Shown: positions 1-8,163 of the stretch, one piece after another
Numbering within the stretch: the stretch's first letter is position 1
Layout: the number at the start of each line of letters is the position of its first letter
DNA from: Aeromonas sanarellii
GTDB taxonomy: Bacteria; Pseudomonadota; Gammaproteobacteria; Enterobacterales; Aeromonadaceae
Assembly: GCF_000820085.1 (NCBI RefSeq)
Contig: NZ_CDBN01000042.1
Location: 1 to 52,710 of the forward strand
Direction of reading: 5' to 3'
DNA: 52,710 nucleotides
Notes under the pieces: model-generated
Seen by the model: the letters and a program-made list of their open reading frames with translations, nothing else
Database searches by the model: none
Told to the model about the DNA's origin: nothing
Translations under genes and position numbers: made by a program

Positions 1-264
1 CGGGAGATGCTGGCGCAGGCCAGGCCGCGGCTGAGGGAGATGCTGGCGGGACAGGGGATCCAGCTCGGCCAGACCCAGGTGCAGCAGCAGTCGCAACAGC
101 AGGCACAGCAGCAATCCCAGGGCGAGTCAGCCTTCGGCGGTCAGGGTCAGCAGGGGGGGCGCGGCTTCGGTGGCGGCGAGCAGGCGGGGGGCGAGGGCGG
201 GTCCCGCACCCTGAGCCTGCTGGTGGAATCGGCAAACGATGCCGGGATCGATTTCTATGCTTGA
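1..264 (+). CDS. fliK: Flagellar hook-length control protein FliK, C-terminal end (5' truncated by window)
   Basis: An open frame enters from base 1 and stops at 262-264, giving the last 87 residues of a protein. They begin with an arginine/leucine-rich helix (RPRLREMLAGQGIQL), followed by a Gln-rich stretch and a Gly-rich tail. This fits the end of FliK, where a conserved C-terminal segment is followed by a low-complexity tail. FliK is the secreted molecular ruler that measures hook length and switches export specificity through FlhB. The call rests mainly on position: the gene lies directly before fliL, the usual place of fliK in polar flagellar clusters. The conserved FliK core would lie upstream of the window and cannot be checked. 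Confidence 0.75.
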   Translation, partial: REMLAQARPRLREMLAGQGIQLGQTQVQQQSQQQAQQQSQGESAFGGQGQQGGRGFGGGEQAGGEGGSRTLSLLVESANDAGIDFYA

Positions 265-321
265 TGCATTCATAAGTAAGTTTATGATACCGAACAAGTT
301 TAAGACTAGGGTGGACAAGGG

Positions 322-828
322 ATGGCAGAGGATAACGAGCTGACGCTGAAAGACCCGGCGGCGGCCAAGAAAAAGAAGTTGATCATGATACTCGCCCTGG
401 TTGTCGTCCTGCTGGGCGGCGGCGGGGCCGGCGCCTGGTTCATGTTCGCCGGCTCGGATACACCGCCGGCCGAGCAGGCCGAGGCCAAGCCTGAGGCCAA
501 CACGCCCCAGCCCTCGCTCTATGTGGGCATGCCGCGCCCCTTCGTGTTCAACGTGGCGGGCAGCCAGCGGGATCGGCTGGTGCAGATCAAGATCCAGTTG
601 ATGGTGCGGGGGGCCCCCGACGAGACCCTGGCCAAGCAGAATATTCCCCTGATCGAAGGCACCCTGCTGCGGGTCTTCAGCGCGGCGACCGCCGAACAGC
701 TGATGACCTTCGAAGGCAAGGAGAAGCTGCGACAGGACTCGCTGGAAGAGTGTCGCCGGGTGCTGAACGACCTGGTCTCTTCCCCCGTAATCGAACAAGT
801 GCTGTTTACCGGCTTTGTCATGCAATAA
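322..828 (+). CDS. fliL: Flagellar basal body-associated protein FliL
   Basis: The 168-residue protein has a short charged cytoplasmic N-terminus (four lysines at 16-19), one membrane segment at about residues 20-42 rich in Leu, Val and Gly, and a periplasmic domain of about 120 residues. This is the standard FliL layout and length. FliL is a single-pass inner-membrane protein that surrounds the stator around the MS ring and supports torque under load. The gene opens the fliLMNOPQR-flhB run and ends 10 bases before the fliM start codon, so the two are probably co-transcribed. Neither gene order nor sequence suggests anything unusual. Confidence 0.93.
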   Translation: MAEDNELTLKDPAAAKKKKLIMILALVVVLLGGGGAGAWFMFAGSDTPPAEQAEAKPEANTPQPSLYVGMPRPFVFNVAGSQRDRLVQIKIQLMVRGAPDETLAKQNIPLIEGTLLRVFSAATAEQLMTFEGKEKLRQDSLEECRRVLNDLVSSPVIEQVLFTGFVMQ

Positions 829-838
829 AAGGTGAAGC

Positions 839-1909
839 GTGAGCGATCTGTTAAGTCAGGACGAAATTGATGCCCTGCTGCACGGTGTCGATGATGTCGA
901 AGAGGAAGAGCTAGGGCCTGCCGGGGATCCCGGCATCACCCAGTTCGACTTTTCTTCCCAGGACCGCATCGTCCGTGGCCGCATGCCGACCCTGGAGCTG
1001 GTGAACGAACGCTTCGCCCGCCACATGCGCATCAGCCTGTTCAACATGATGCGGCGCACCGCGGAGGTGTCGATCAACGGCGTGCAGATGCTGAAGTTCG
1101 GCGAGTACGTGCACACCCTGTTCGTGCCGACCAGCCTGAACATGGTGCGCTTCCGCCCCTTGAAGGGCACGGCGCTCATCACCATGGAGGCCCGCCTCGT
1201 CTTCATCCTGGTGGAGAACTTCTTCGGCGGTGACGGCCGTTACCACGCCAAGATCGAGGGGCGCGAGTTCACCCCCACCGAGCGGCGCATCATCCAGATG
1301 CTGCTCAAGCTGGTGTTCGAGGACTACAAGGATGCCTGGGCGCCGGTGATGGACGTGGGCTTCGAGTACCTCGACTCCGAGGTGAATCCGGCCATGGCGA
1401 ACATCGTCAGCCCCACCGAGGTGATAGTGGTGAGCTCCTTCCACATCGAGCTGGACGGCGGTGGCGGCGATTTTCACGTGGCCATGCCCTACTCCATGCT
1501 GGAGCCCATCCGCGAGTTGCTCGATGCCGGGGTGCAGAGCGACAAGGGCGACACCGACGTGCGCTGGAGCAAGGCCCTGCGCGACGAGATCATGGACGTC
1601 AAGGTGGAGCTGAGGGCCAAGCTGCTGGAGACCGAGCTCTCCCTGCGGGAGCTGATGGAGCTGAGGCCCGGCGACATCATTCCGGTGGAGATGCCGGAGA
1701 ACCTGCTGGTCTTCGTGGAGGACCTGCCCACCTTCCACGCCAAGATGGGGCGTACCAAGGAGAACGTGGCGCTCAAGATAGTCGACAAGATCAAGCGCCC
1801 TGACGGGGTCAAGACAGAGATGCATCTGGTGACCCGGGGGGGCGTGCGCATCGATGGCGAGGCCGAGCTGGAAGAGCTCGAACGCAGCATCGCGGACAAA
1901 CACCCCTGA
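839..1909 (+). CDS. fliM: Flagellar motor switch protein FliM
   Basis: The 356-residue protein starts at a GTG and opens with MSDLLSQDEIDALLHG, the N-terminal peptide that binds phosphorylated CheY in FliM. A CheC-like middle domain (about 50-230) and a SpoA-type C-terminal domain (about 255-330) follow. FliM forms the C-ring with FliG and FliN and reverses rotation when CheY-P binds. The GTG start is supported by the N-terminal motif, which begins exactly there, and by an AAGG upstream. The gene sits between fliL and fliN in the normal order. Confidence 0.97.
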   Translation: MSDLLSQDEIDALLHGVDDVEEEELGPAGDPGITQFDFSSQDRIVRGRMPTLELVNERFARHMRISLFNMMRRTAEVSINGVQMLKFGEYVHTLFVPTSLNMVRFRPLKGTALITMEARLVFILVENFFGGDGRYHAKIEGREFTPTERRIIQMLLKLVFEDYKDAWAPVMDVGFEYLDSEVNPAMANIVSPTEVIVVSSFHIELDGGGGDFHVAMPYSMLEPIRELLDAGVQSDKGDTDVRWSKALRDEIMDVKVELRAKLLETELSLRELMELRPGDIIPVEMPENLLVFVEDLPTFHAKMGRTKENVALKIVDKIKRPDGVKTEMHLVTRGGVRIDGEAELEELERSIADKHP

Positions 1910-1953
1910 ATTGATCCTCCCCGAGGGGAGCTTGCAACACTGAGGAATTGAAG

Positions 1954-2349
1954 ATGAGCGGAACCGATGACGAACAGGATTTGATGGCTGACGCCTGGGC
2001 GGCCGCGCTGGAGGAGCAGGTCACGGCCGAGGCCAAGCCCGCCCCCCTGGAAGAGCTCAAGGACGAAGCCCCCATCAGCGCCGAGGAGCGGCGCAAGCTG
2101 GACACCATACTGGACATCCCGGTGACCATCGCCATGGAGGTGGGACGCAGCCAGATCAGCATCCGCAACCTGCTGCAGCTGAACCAGGGGTCTGTCGTGG
2201 AGCTCGACCGGGTGGCGGGCGAGCCGCTGGATGTGCTGGTCAACGGCACCCTGATCGCCCACGGCGAGGTGGTGGTGGTGAACGACAAGTTCGGCATCCG
2301 TCTGACCGACGTCATCAGCCAGATTGAAAGGATCAAGAAGCTCAAATGA
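1954..2349 (+). CDS. fliN: Flagellar motor switch protein FliN
   Basis: The protein has 131 residues. An acidic N-terminal extension rich in Glu and Ala (about 1-50) precedes a SpoA domain at about 55-130, which contains the conserved pattern ISIRNLLQLNQGSVVELDR. FliN joins FliM in the C-ring and helps dock export complexes. An in-frame TTG lies 6 bases upstream at 1948, but the ATG at 1954 has a GAGG Shine-Dalgarno sequence (1942-1945) at a better distance, so I chose it. The stop codon overlaps the start of fliO in an ATGA, which suggests translational coupling. Confidence 0.96.
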   Translation: MSGTDDEQDLMADAWAAALEEQVTAEAKPAPLEELKDEAPISAEERRKLDTILDIPVTIAMEVGRSQISIRNLLQLNQGSVVELDRVAGEPLDVLVNGTLIAHGEVVVVNDKFGIRLTDVISQIERIKKLK

Positions 2350-2729
2350 TCCGTCTCTTGCCGCTGTGGCTGCTCTCCCTCCCCGCCCTGGCCAACCCGG
2401 GGACGGGCGCCAACCCTCCCAGCATCACTTCCTGGCTGCTCTCCAGCCTGATGGTGATCGGCCTCATCCTGGTGCTGGGCTTCCTGCTCAAGAAGAGCAA
2501 GCTCACCCAGGTGATGGGCGGGGGCCAGATGAAGGTCGTCGCCACCCTGCCGCTCGGCTACAAGGAGAAGCTGATGGTGGTCAAGGTGGGGGAGCAGCAG
2601 CTGCTCATCGGGGTGACGCCGCAGCAGGTCAATTTCCTTTATCGCCTGGAGACGCCGCTGGACGAGAGCCAGCCCCAGGCCTTCTCCCAGCAGCTCGGCA
2701 AATTGATGGGCAAGCATGAAAAACGTTAA
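2346..2729 (+). CDS. fliO: Flagellar biosynthesis protein FliO
   Basis: The 127-residue protein has a hydrophobic N-terminus and one clear membrane segment at about 27-48 ([20 protein letters not shown]), followed by a cytoplasmic domain with the FliO pattern around [19 protein letters not shown]. FliO is a poorly conserved membrane protein that helps assemble the FliP-FliQ-FliR export gate. It overlaps fliN by four bases and fliP by 14 bases. Its place between fliN and fliP secures the assignment. Confidence 0.93.
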   Translation: MIRLLPLWLLSLPALANPGTGANPPSITSWLLSSLMVIGLILVLGFLLKKSKLTQVMGGGQMKVVATLPLGYKEKLMVVKVGEQQLLIGVTPQQVNFLYRLETPLDESQPQAFSQQLGKLMGKHEKR

Positions 2730-3471
2730 CTGGACTGGATGGCTGGCCCTGATCTCCCTGCTGCTGTCGCCCCTGGCGATGGCCCAGGACGGCATGTCGG
2801 CCCTCACCGTCAAGACCATGGCGGATGGCAGTCAGGAGTACAGCCTGACCCTGCAGGTGCTGGCGCTTATGACCGCGCTCTCCTTCCTGCCGGCCATGGT
2901 GATCATGATGACCTCCTTCACCCGTATCATAGTGGTGCTCGGGATCCTCAGACAGGCTATCGGCCTGCAGCAGAGCCCCTCCAACCAGGTGCTGATCGGC
3001 ATCGCGCTCTTCATGTCCTTCTTCATCATGTCGCCTGTGCTGGATCGCATCAACGACGAGGCGCTGCAGCCCTACCTGGCCGAGACCATAGGGGCCAAGG
3101 AGGCCCTGGAGAAGGCGGAGCTGCCCATCCACCAGTTCATGCTGGCCCAGACCCGGGTCAAGGATCTCAATACCTTCATGGAGATAGCGAACGTCCAGGT
3201 GGCGCAACCCGAGGAGGTGCCCCTGCGGGTGCTGATCCCGGCCTTCGTCACCAGCGAGCTCAAGACCGCCTTCCAGATAGGCTTCATGCTGTTCCTGCCC
3301 TTCCTGGTCATCGATCTGGTGGTAGCCAGCATACTGATGGCCATGGGGATGATGATGCTGTCGCCGATGCTGGTATCGCTCCCCTTCAAGCTGATGCTGT
3401 TCGTCATGGTAGACGGCTGGAACCTGATCCTGGGCTCGCTCGCCAACAGCTTCGGGCTGGGTGCAGGCTAA
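2716..3471 (+). CDS. fliP: Flagellar export gate protein FliP
   Basis: The 251-residue protein begins with a cleavable-looking signal sequence ending near AMAQ (about residue 23), followed by four membrane segments. FliP-family signatures are visible, including [17 protein letters not shown] and the C-terminal block around [20 protein letters not shown]. FliP forms a pentamer at the core of the flagellar type III export gate. The start overlaps the end of fliO, consistent with coupled translation. Confidence 0.97.
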   Translation: MKNVNWTGWLALISLLLSPLAMAQDGMSALTVKTMADGSQEYSLTLQVLALMTALSFLPAMVIMMTSFTRIIVVLGILRQAIGLQQSPSNQVLIGIALFMSFFIMSPVLDRINDEALQPYLAETIGAKEALEKAELPIHQFMLAQTRVKDLNTFMEIANVQVAQPEEVPLRVLIPAFVTSELKTAFQIGFMLFLPFLVIDLVVASILMAMGMMMLSPMLVSLPFKLMLFVMVDGWNLILGSLANSFGLGAG

Positions 3472-3497
3472 GCCGGTCAATGGAGAGGAGCCGATAG

Positions 3498-3767
3498 ATG
3501 AGCCCTGAAACCTTTGTCGATGTGTTTCGCGAGGCGCTCTGGCTGGTGACCATCATGGTCTGCGCCGTGATCCTGCCGAGCCTGATGGTGGGCCTCATCG
3601 TGGCCATCTTCCAGGCCGCGACCTCCATCAACGAACAGACTTTAAGCTTCCTGCCCCGCCTGGTGGTGACTCTGCTGGCCCTGGGGGCCGGTGCCCACTG
3701 GGGCCTGCAGAGCCTGATGGACTTCTTCTTGCTGATGGTGAGCCAGATCCCCGAGGTGGTGGGGTGA
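3498..3767 (+). CDS. fliQ: Flagellar export gate protein FliQ
   Basis: This 89-residue protein has two hydrophobic hairpin segments (about 15-40 and 52-75). The family pattern ATSINEQTLSFLPR lies between them. Length and sequence are normal for FliQ, which packs as a helical hairpin around the FliP-FliR core of the export gate. A GAGAGGAG Shine-Dalgarno region precedes the ATG. The stop codon is embedded in a GTGA that also begins a short ORF leading to fliR (see 3764-3823). Confidence 0.96.
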   Translation: MSPETFVDVFREALWLVTIMVCAVILPSLMVGLIVAIFQAATSINEQTLSFLPRLVVTLLALGAGAHWGLQSLMDFFLLMVSQIPEVVG

Positions 3768-3823
3768 GTCAGGGGGAGGCCGTGGTGGTGCCGGCATCAG
3801 GCAGCCACGAGGTAGGGGCATGA
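3764..3823 (+). other. Short ORF bridging fliQ and fliR
   Basis: A 19-codon frame starts at a GTG overlapping the fliQ stop (GTGA) and ends at a TGA overlapping the fliR start (ATGA). The peptide begins MSQGEAVVV and resembles nothing I know. It could keep ribosomes moving from fliQ to fliR by termination-reinitiation. A chance ORF is quite possible at this GC content, and no protein function is claimed. Confidence 0.3.
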
Positions 3824-4617
3824 GCTACACCACGGCGGTGATCATGGAGTGGCTGACCAGCATCCTCTGGCCGCTCGCCCGGGTGAGCAGCCTGCTGATG
3901 GTGATGGCGGTGTTTGGCAGCCGGCTGGCCCCTGCCCATATCCGCATCGGTCTGGCGCTCGCCATCACCCTCATCATCGCGCCCCTGCTGCCCCCCATGC
4001 CCAAGATTGAGCTCTTCTCCGTCGGCAGCTTCCTGGTGCTCGGCCAGCAGCTGCTCATCGGCATCGCGCTGGGCCTGATGACCCAGTTCCTGCTGGAAAC
4101 CTTCGTGATGGCGGGCCAGGTCATCGCCATGCAGACCAGCCTGGGCTTCGCCACCCTGGTGGACCCCATGAACGGTCAGTCGGCCCCCGTGGTGGGCCAG
4201 TTCTACCTGATGCTGGCGACCCTGGTGTTCCTGGCGGTGGATGGTCACCTGCTGATGCTGCGCATGGTGGTGCTGAGCTTCGAGACCCTGCCGGTGTCGG
4301 ACAGCGGGCTCACCCTGCCCGCCATCCGTAGCCTGGTGAGCTTCCTCGGGATCATGTACCAGGCCTCCCTGGTGATGGCGCTGTCGGCCATCATCGCCCT
4401 GCTGCTCATCAACTTCGCGTTCGGGGTCATGACCCGGGCGGCGCCCCAGCTCAACATTTTCAGCATCGGCTTCGCGGTGAGCATGATGTCGGGTCTCTTC
4501 ATCCTCTGGTTCACCATAGGCGGCTTCATGGGGCACTTCGATGCCCTCTGGGAGCGGGTGCAGGAGACCAGCTGCGAGCTGATCAACGTCCAGTGCCTGG
4601 GGGGTCAGCATGGCTGA
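3820..4617 (+). CDS. fliR: Flagellar export gate protein FliR
   Basis: The 265-residue, strongly hydrophobic protein has about six membrane segments. Near residue 105 it carries the family stretch GQVIAMQTSLGFATLVDP. FliR is the single-copy subunit that closes the FliP5-FliQ4-FliR1 export gate and connects to FlhB. The ATG is preceded by GAGGTAGGGG. The last codons (GGQHG, stop) contain an ATGGCTGA that is repeated 94 bases downstream at the flhB start. Confidence 0.96.
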   Translation: MSYTTAVIMEWLTSILWPLARVSSLLMVMAVFGSRLAPAHIRIGLALAITLIIAPLLPPMPKIELFSVGSFLVLGQQLLIGIALGLMTQFLLETFVMAGQVIAMQTSLGFATLVDPMNGQSAPVVGQFYLMLATLVFLAVDGHLLMLRMVVLSFETLPVSDSGLTLPAIRSLVSFLGIMYQASLVMALSAIIALLLINFAFGVMTRAAPQLNIFSIGFAVSMMSGLFILWFTIGGFMGHFDALWERVQETSCELINVQCLGGQHG

Positions 4618-4711
4618 TCTCGTTCGGGGCGATGGCATCGAACAACCGAGTGGTCTGCCATCGTGGCAGGCTGCTGGCGGGATGATCCCCATCGGAGGTC
4701 AGCATGGCTGA
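4610..4711 (+). other. Short ORF bridging fliR and flhB, with an flhB-like N-terminus
   Basis: A 33-codon frame starts inside the last codons of fliR and stops at a TGA overlapping the flhB start. The peptide begins MADLVRGDGIEQPSG, while FlhB begins MADTDQERTEQPTG, so it looks like a partly decayed copy of the flhB start. A 16-base direct repeat (4603-4618 and 4697-4712) marks the two copies. It may be a remnant of a tandem duplication kept because it couples translation. Whether a peptide is made is unknown. Confidence 0.4.
4630..4663 (+). other. Stem-loop between fliR and flhB
   Basis: CGATGGCA (4630-4637) and TGCCATCG (4656-4663) form a perfect 8-bp inverted repeat around an 18-base loop, inside the short bridging ORF. 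No U-tract follows, so it is not an intrinsic terminator. In the mRNA it could influence stability or the supply of ribosomes to flhB. This role is an inference. Confidence 0.4.
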
Positions 4712-5834
4712 TACCGATCAGGAACGCACAGAACAACCCACGGGCAAACGACTGCAACAGGCCCGGGAAAAAGGGCAGATTGCACGCTCCAAGGAGCTGG
4801 GTACCGCCAGCGTCCTGCTGGCGACCGTGTTCGGGCTTCTGATGATCAAGGAGAGCCTGGCCGATGCCATGGTCAAGGTGCTCACCATGGGCTTTACCCT
4901 GGACCGGGATCAGGCGTTCGATCCCAACGCCATGGGAGTCATGGTTCCGGCCCTGCTGGGAGAGCTGCTCCAACCCCTGGGGCTGCTGTTTCTGCTGGTG
5001 ATCATCGCCGCCTTCGTCGGTAATACCCTGCTCGGCGGGATGAACTTCTCCTCCGAGGCCATGCTGCCCAAGTGGAGCAAACTGAGCCCCTTGAGTGGTT
5101 TGAAGAGGATGTTCGGGGTGCAGTCCCTGGTGGAACTGGTCAAGTCCATCGCCAAGGTGTTGTTCATCTCCCTGTTCGCCTGGTGGATGCTCTCCAGCCA
5201 GTTCAACCACCTGCTCAACCTCTCCCTGGAGGGCTTCCCTGGTGGCATCATAGACGCCCTGGACCTGCTGCTCTGGATGCTCATTATCCTCTGCTGCGCC
5301 CTCATTCCCATCGTCGCCATCGACGTGCCGTTCCAGACCTGGAACCACAATCGCCAGCTCAAGATGACCAAGCAGGAGGTCAAGGACGAGTTCAAGGACA
5401 GCGAGGGCAAGCCCGAGGTCAAGGGGCGGATCCGCCAGCTGCAGATGCAGATGGCGATGCGCCGCATGATGGGGGACGTGCCCAAGGCGGACGTCATCAT
5501 CACCAACCCGACCCACTACTCGGTGGCCTTGAAATACGATGCGGGCAAGCCGGGGGCGGCGCCCAAGGTGCTGGCCAAGGGGGTCGACGAGGTGGCCATG
5601 AAGATCCGGGAGATAGCGCGCGAGTACGACATCCCCGTGATGTCCTCGCCGCCGCTGACCCGGGCCATCTACCACGCCACCGAGATTGGCCAGGAGATCC
5701 CCGAGGGGCTCTTCGCCGCCGTGGCCCAGGTATTGGCCTATGTCTACCAGCTCAAGAAGTTCCGCCGCGGCCGTGGCCGGCGGCCGACCCCCCTCGCCAA
5801 GGATCTGCCCATCCCGCCCGAGTTTCGCAAGTAA
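4704..5834 (+). CDS. flhB: Flagellar export switch protein FlhB
   Basis: The 376-residue protein has four membrane segments between about 30 and 210 and a cytoplasmic autoprotease domain. The self-cleavage motif NPTH is at residues 268-271, as in the family. FlhB controls the change from rod/hook to filament export together with FliK. The N-terminus contains EQPTGKRLQQAREKGQIARS, the usual conserved amphipathic start. A GGAGGT precedes the ATG. It is the last gene of the fliL-flhB run. A 210-bp gap with a sigma-54 promoter separates it from flhA. Confidence 0.97.
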   Translation: MADTDQERTEQPTGKRLQQAREKGQIARSKELGTASVLLATVFGLLMIKESLADAMVKVLTMGFTLDRDQAFDPNAMGVMVPALLGELLQPLGLLFLLVIIAAFVGNTLLGGMNFSSEAMLPKWSKLSPLSGLKRMFGVQSLVELVKSIAKVLFISLFAWWMLSSQFNHLLNLSLEGFPGGIIDALDLLLWMLIILCCALIPIVAIDVPFQTWNHNRQLKMTKQEVKDEFKDSEGKPEVKGRIRQLQMQMAMRRMMGDVPKADVIITNPTHYSVALKYDAGKPGAAPKVLAKGVDEVAMKIREIAREYDIPVMSSPPLTRAIYHATEIGQEIPEGLFAAVAQVLAYVYQLKKFRRGRGRRPTPLAKDLPIPPEFRK

Positions 5835-5991
5835 GGCGCTAGCTGGAGCCTGACCTGTTCGCCTGGGACCCGTCCCCAATGTTCTCCCGGCAGGGAGACG
5901 CCAGCCTCCTTGCCGCCCCGGCCCGGAAAGCCTGCGACGGACTTCTGACAGCATCAAAATAAAACCCATGTAGATCAATGGACTGAATCAT

Positions 5992-6008
5992 TGGCTTGAT
6001 ATTTGCTT
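5992..6008 (+). promoter_or_regulatory. Sigma-54 (RpoN) promoter for flhA-flhF-flhG-fliA
   Basis: TGGCTT-GATAT-TTGCTT has the invariant GG (5993-5994) and GC (6005-6006) with exactly 10 bases between them, which fits the -24/-12 consensus TGGCAC-N5-TTGCA. Transcription would start near 6018, about 27 bases before the flhA ATG. In polar-flagellated relatives flhA-fliA are class II genes driven by RpoN with FlrC or FleR. Here only the promoter itself is visible. No activator site was identified. Confidence 0.75.
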
Positions 6009-6044
6009 TAATCCGGCATCGGTAGTTGAACATTGAGAAGCACG

Positions 6045-8147
6045 ATGGGATTGAAGGCAGGGCTAGGCCGTTTCAAAGAGTACAGGTGGTTGCTGACCAA
6101 GGGGGTCGGGACCCCGCTGCTGGTGCTCGCCTCCCTCGGCATGGTGGTACTCCCCATTCCGCCCCTGATGCTGGATATCCTCTTCTCCTTCAACATCGCC
6201 CTCTCCATCGTGGTGCTGCTGGTGGCCGTCTATACCCGCCGGCCGCTGGAGTTTGCCGCCTTCCCCACCGTGTTGCTGATAGCGACCCTGCTGCGACTCG
6301 CCCTCAACGTGGCCTCCACCCGGGTGGTGCTGCTGGAGGGGCACAACGGCAGCGCGGCGGCCGGCCACGTGATCGAGGCGTTCGGCAACGTGGTGATCGG
6401 CGGCAACTACGCGGTGGGCATCATCGTCTTCATGATCCTGATGATCATCAACTTCGTGGTGGTCACCAAGGGTGCGGGGCGGATCTCCGAGGTGAGCGCC
6501 CGCTTCACCCTGGACGCCATGCCCGGCAAGCAGATGGCCATCGACGCGGACCTGAACGCCGGCCTCATCAACCAGGAAGAGGCCAAGAAACGCCGTCAGG
6601 ACGTGACCCAGGAAGCGGACTTTTACGGCTCCATGGACGGTGCCTCCAAGTTCGTGAAGGGGGATGCCATCGCGGGCATCATGATCCTCTTCATCAACAT
6701 CATCGGCGGCTTCATCATCGGCATGCTGCAACACCAGCTCACCTTCGCCGAGGCGGCCCAGATCTACACCCTGCTCGCCATCGGCGACGGCCTGGTGGCC
6801 CAGATCCCCTCGCTGCTGCTCTCCATCGCCGCCGCCATCATAGTGACCCGCCAGAACACGGATCAGGACATGGGCACGGCCGTGCTCGGCCAGCTGTTCG
6901 AGAACCCCAAGGCCCTGGTCATCTCCGCCGGCATCCTCTTGATGATGGGCAGCGTGCCCGGCATGCCGCATCTGGCCTTCCTGAGCCTGGGGGCCGTGGC
7001 GGCCGCCGGTGCCTGGTGGCTGCTGCGCCGGGAGAAGCAGAACAAGGCGAGGGCGGCGAGCGGCGAACTCCTGCCGGCCCAGGGGGATGCCCCGGTGGAG
7101 CAGAAGGATCTGAGCTGGGACGACGTCATGCCGGTGGACATCATCGGCCTGGAGGTGGGCTATCAGCTCATCCCGCTGGTGGACAAGAACCAGGGCGGCG
7201 AGCTGCTCAACCGGATCAAGGGGGTGCGCAAGAAGCTCTCCCAGGAGCTCGGTTTCCTGGTGCCTGCGGTGCACATTCGCGACAACCTGGATCTCGCCCC
7301 CAACCAGTACCGCATCACCCTCATGGGGGTGAGCACCGGCGAGGCCACCGTCTATCACGACAAGGAGATGGCCATCAACCCGGGCCAGGTGTTCGGCCAG
7401 ATCCACGGCATCGCCACCCAGGACCCGGCGTTCGGGCTGGAGGCGGTCTGGGTCGCCAAGGAGCAGGTCTCCCAGGCGCAGACTCTGGGCTATACCGTGG
7501 TCGATGCGGCCACCGTGGTGGCCACCCACCTGAGCCAGATCCTCTCCAACCACGCCGCCCTGCTGCTTGGCCACGACGAAGTGCAGCAACTGCTGGACAT
7601 GATAGGGAAACACCAGAGCAAGCTGGTGGAAGGGCTGGTTCCCGAGGTGATCAGCATGGGCAACCTGGTGAAGGTACTGCAAAATCTCCTCAATGAAGGC
7701 GTGCCAATTCGCGATATGCGCACTATCCTGCAGACCCTCGTGGAATATGCGCCCCGCAGCCCGGACCCGGAAGTGCTGACCGCGGCCTGCCGCATCGCCC
7801 TGCGCAGACTCATCGTGCAGGAGATCGCCGGCCCAGAGCCCGAGCTGCCGGTGATCACCCTGTCACCGGAGTTGGAACGTATATTGCATCAATCCCTGCA
7901 GGCTGGTGGGGGAGATGGCGCCGGCATCGAGCCGGGACTGGCGGAGCGGATGCAGCGCTCCTTGGTGGAAGCCACTCAACGACAAGAACTGGAAGGCCAG
8001 CCGGCCGTGCTTCTGACATCGGGGATATTGCGCAATACCCTGGCGAAATTTGTCAAGAATGCCATTCCTGGATTACGCGTGCTGTCCTATCAGGAAGTGC
8101 CTGACGACAAGCAGATCCGCATCGTCAGTGCGGTGGGACAGGGCTAG
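6045..8147 (+). CDS. flhA: Flagellar export gate protein FlhA
   Basis: The 700-residue protein has about eight membrane segments in its first 330 residues. The conserved cytoplasmic loop (KGAGRISEVSARFTLDAMPG and QMAIDADLNAGLINQEEAKK) lies around residues 145-185. A large cytoplasmic domain that docks chaperone-substrate complexes follows. FlhA uses the proton motive force to drive flagellar export. An in-frame TTG lies upstream at 6033, but the ATG at 6045 gives MGLKAGLGRFK and has GAGAAG before it, so I chose it. It is the first gene behind the sigma-54 promoter. Confidence 0.96.
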   Translation: MGLKAGLGRFKEYRWLLTKGVGTPLLVLASLGMVVLPIPPLMLDILFSFNIALSIVVLLVAVYTRRPLEFAAFPTVLLIATLLRLALNVASTRVVLLEGHNGSAAAGHVIEAFGNVVIGGNYAVGIIVFMILMIINFVVVTKGAGRISEVSARFTLDAMPGKQMAIDADLNAGLINQEEAKKRRQDVTQEADFYGSMDGASKFVKGDAIAGIMILFINIIGGFIIGMLQHQLTFAEAAQIYTLLAIGDGLVAQIPSLLLSIAAAIIVTRQNTDQDMGTAVLGQLFENPKALVISAGILLMMGSVPGMPHLAFLSLGAVAAAGAWWLLRREKQNKARAASGELLPAQGDAPVEQKDLSWDDVMPVDIIGLEVGYQLIPLVDKNQGGELLNRIKGVRKKLSQELGFLVPAVHIRDNLDLAPNQYRITLMGVSTGEATVYHDKEMAINPGQVFGQIHGIATQDPAFGLEAVWVAKEQVSQAQTLGYTVVDAATVVATHLSQILSNHAALLLGHDEVQQLLDMIGKHQSKLVEGLVPEVISMGNLVKVLQNLLNEGVPIRDMRTILQTLVEYAPRSPDPEVLTAACRIALRRLIVQEIAGPEPELPVITLSPELERILHQSLQAGGGDGAGIEPGLAERMQRSLVEATQRQELEGQPAVLLTSGILRNTLAKFVKNAIPGLRVLSYQEVPDDKQIRIVSAVGQG

Positions 8148-8163
8148 TTAGCGGAGATGACGG

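Noticed and set aside
6063..7682. Long open frames on both strands within flhA
   Set aside because: They show the low-complexity composition of shadow frames. The flhA frame alone carries conserved family motifs.
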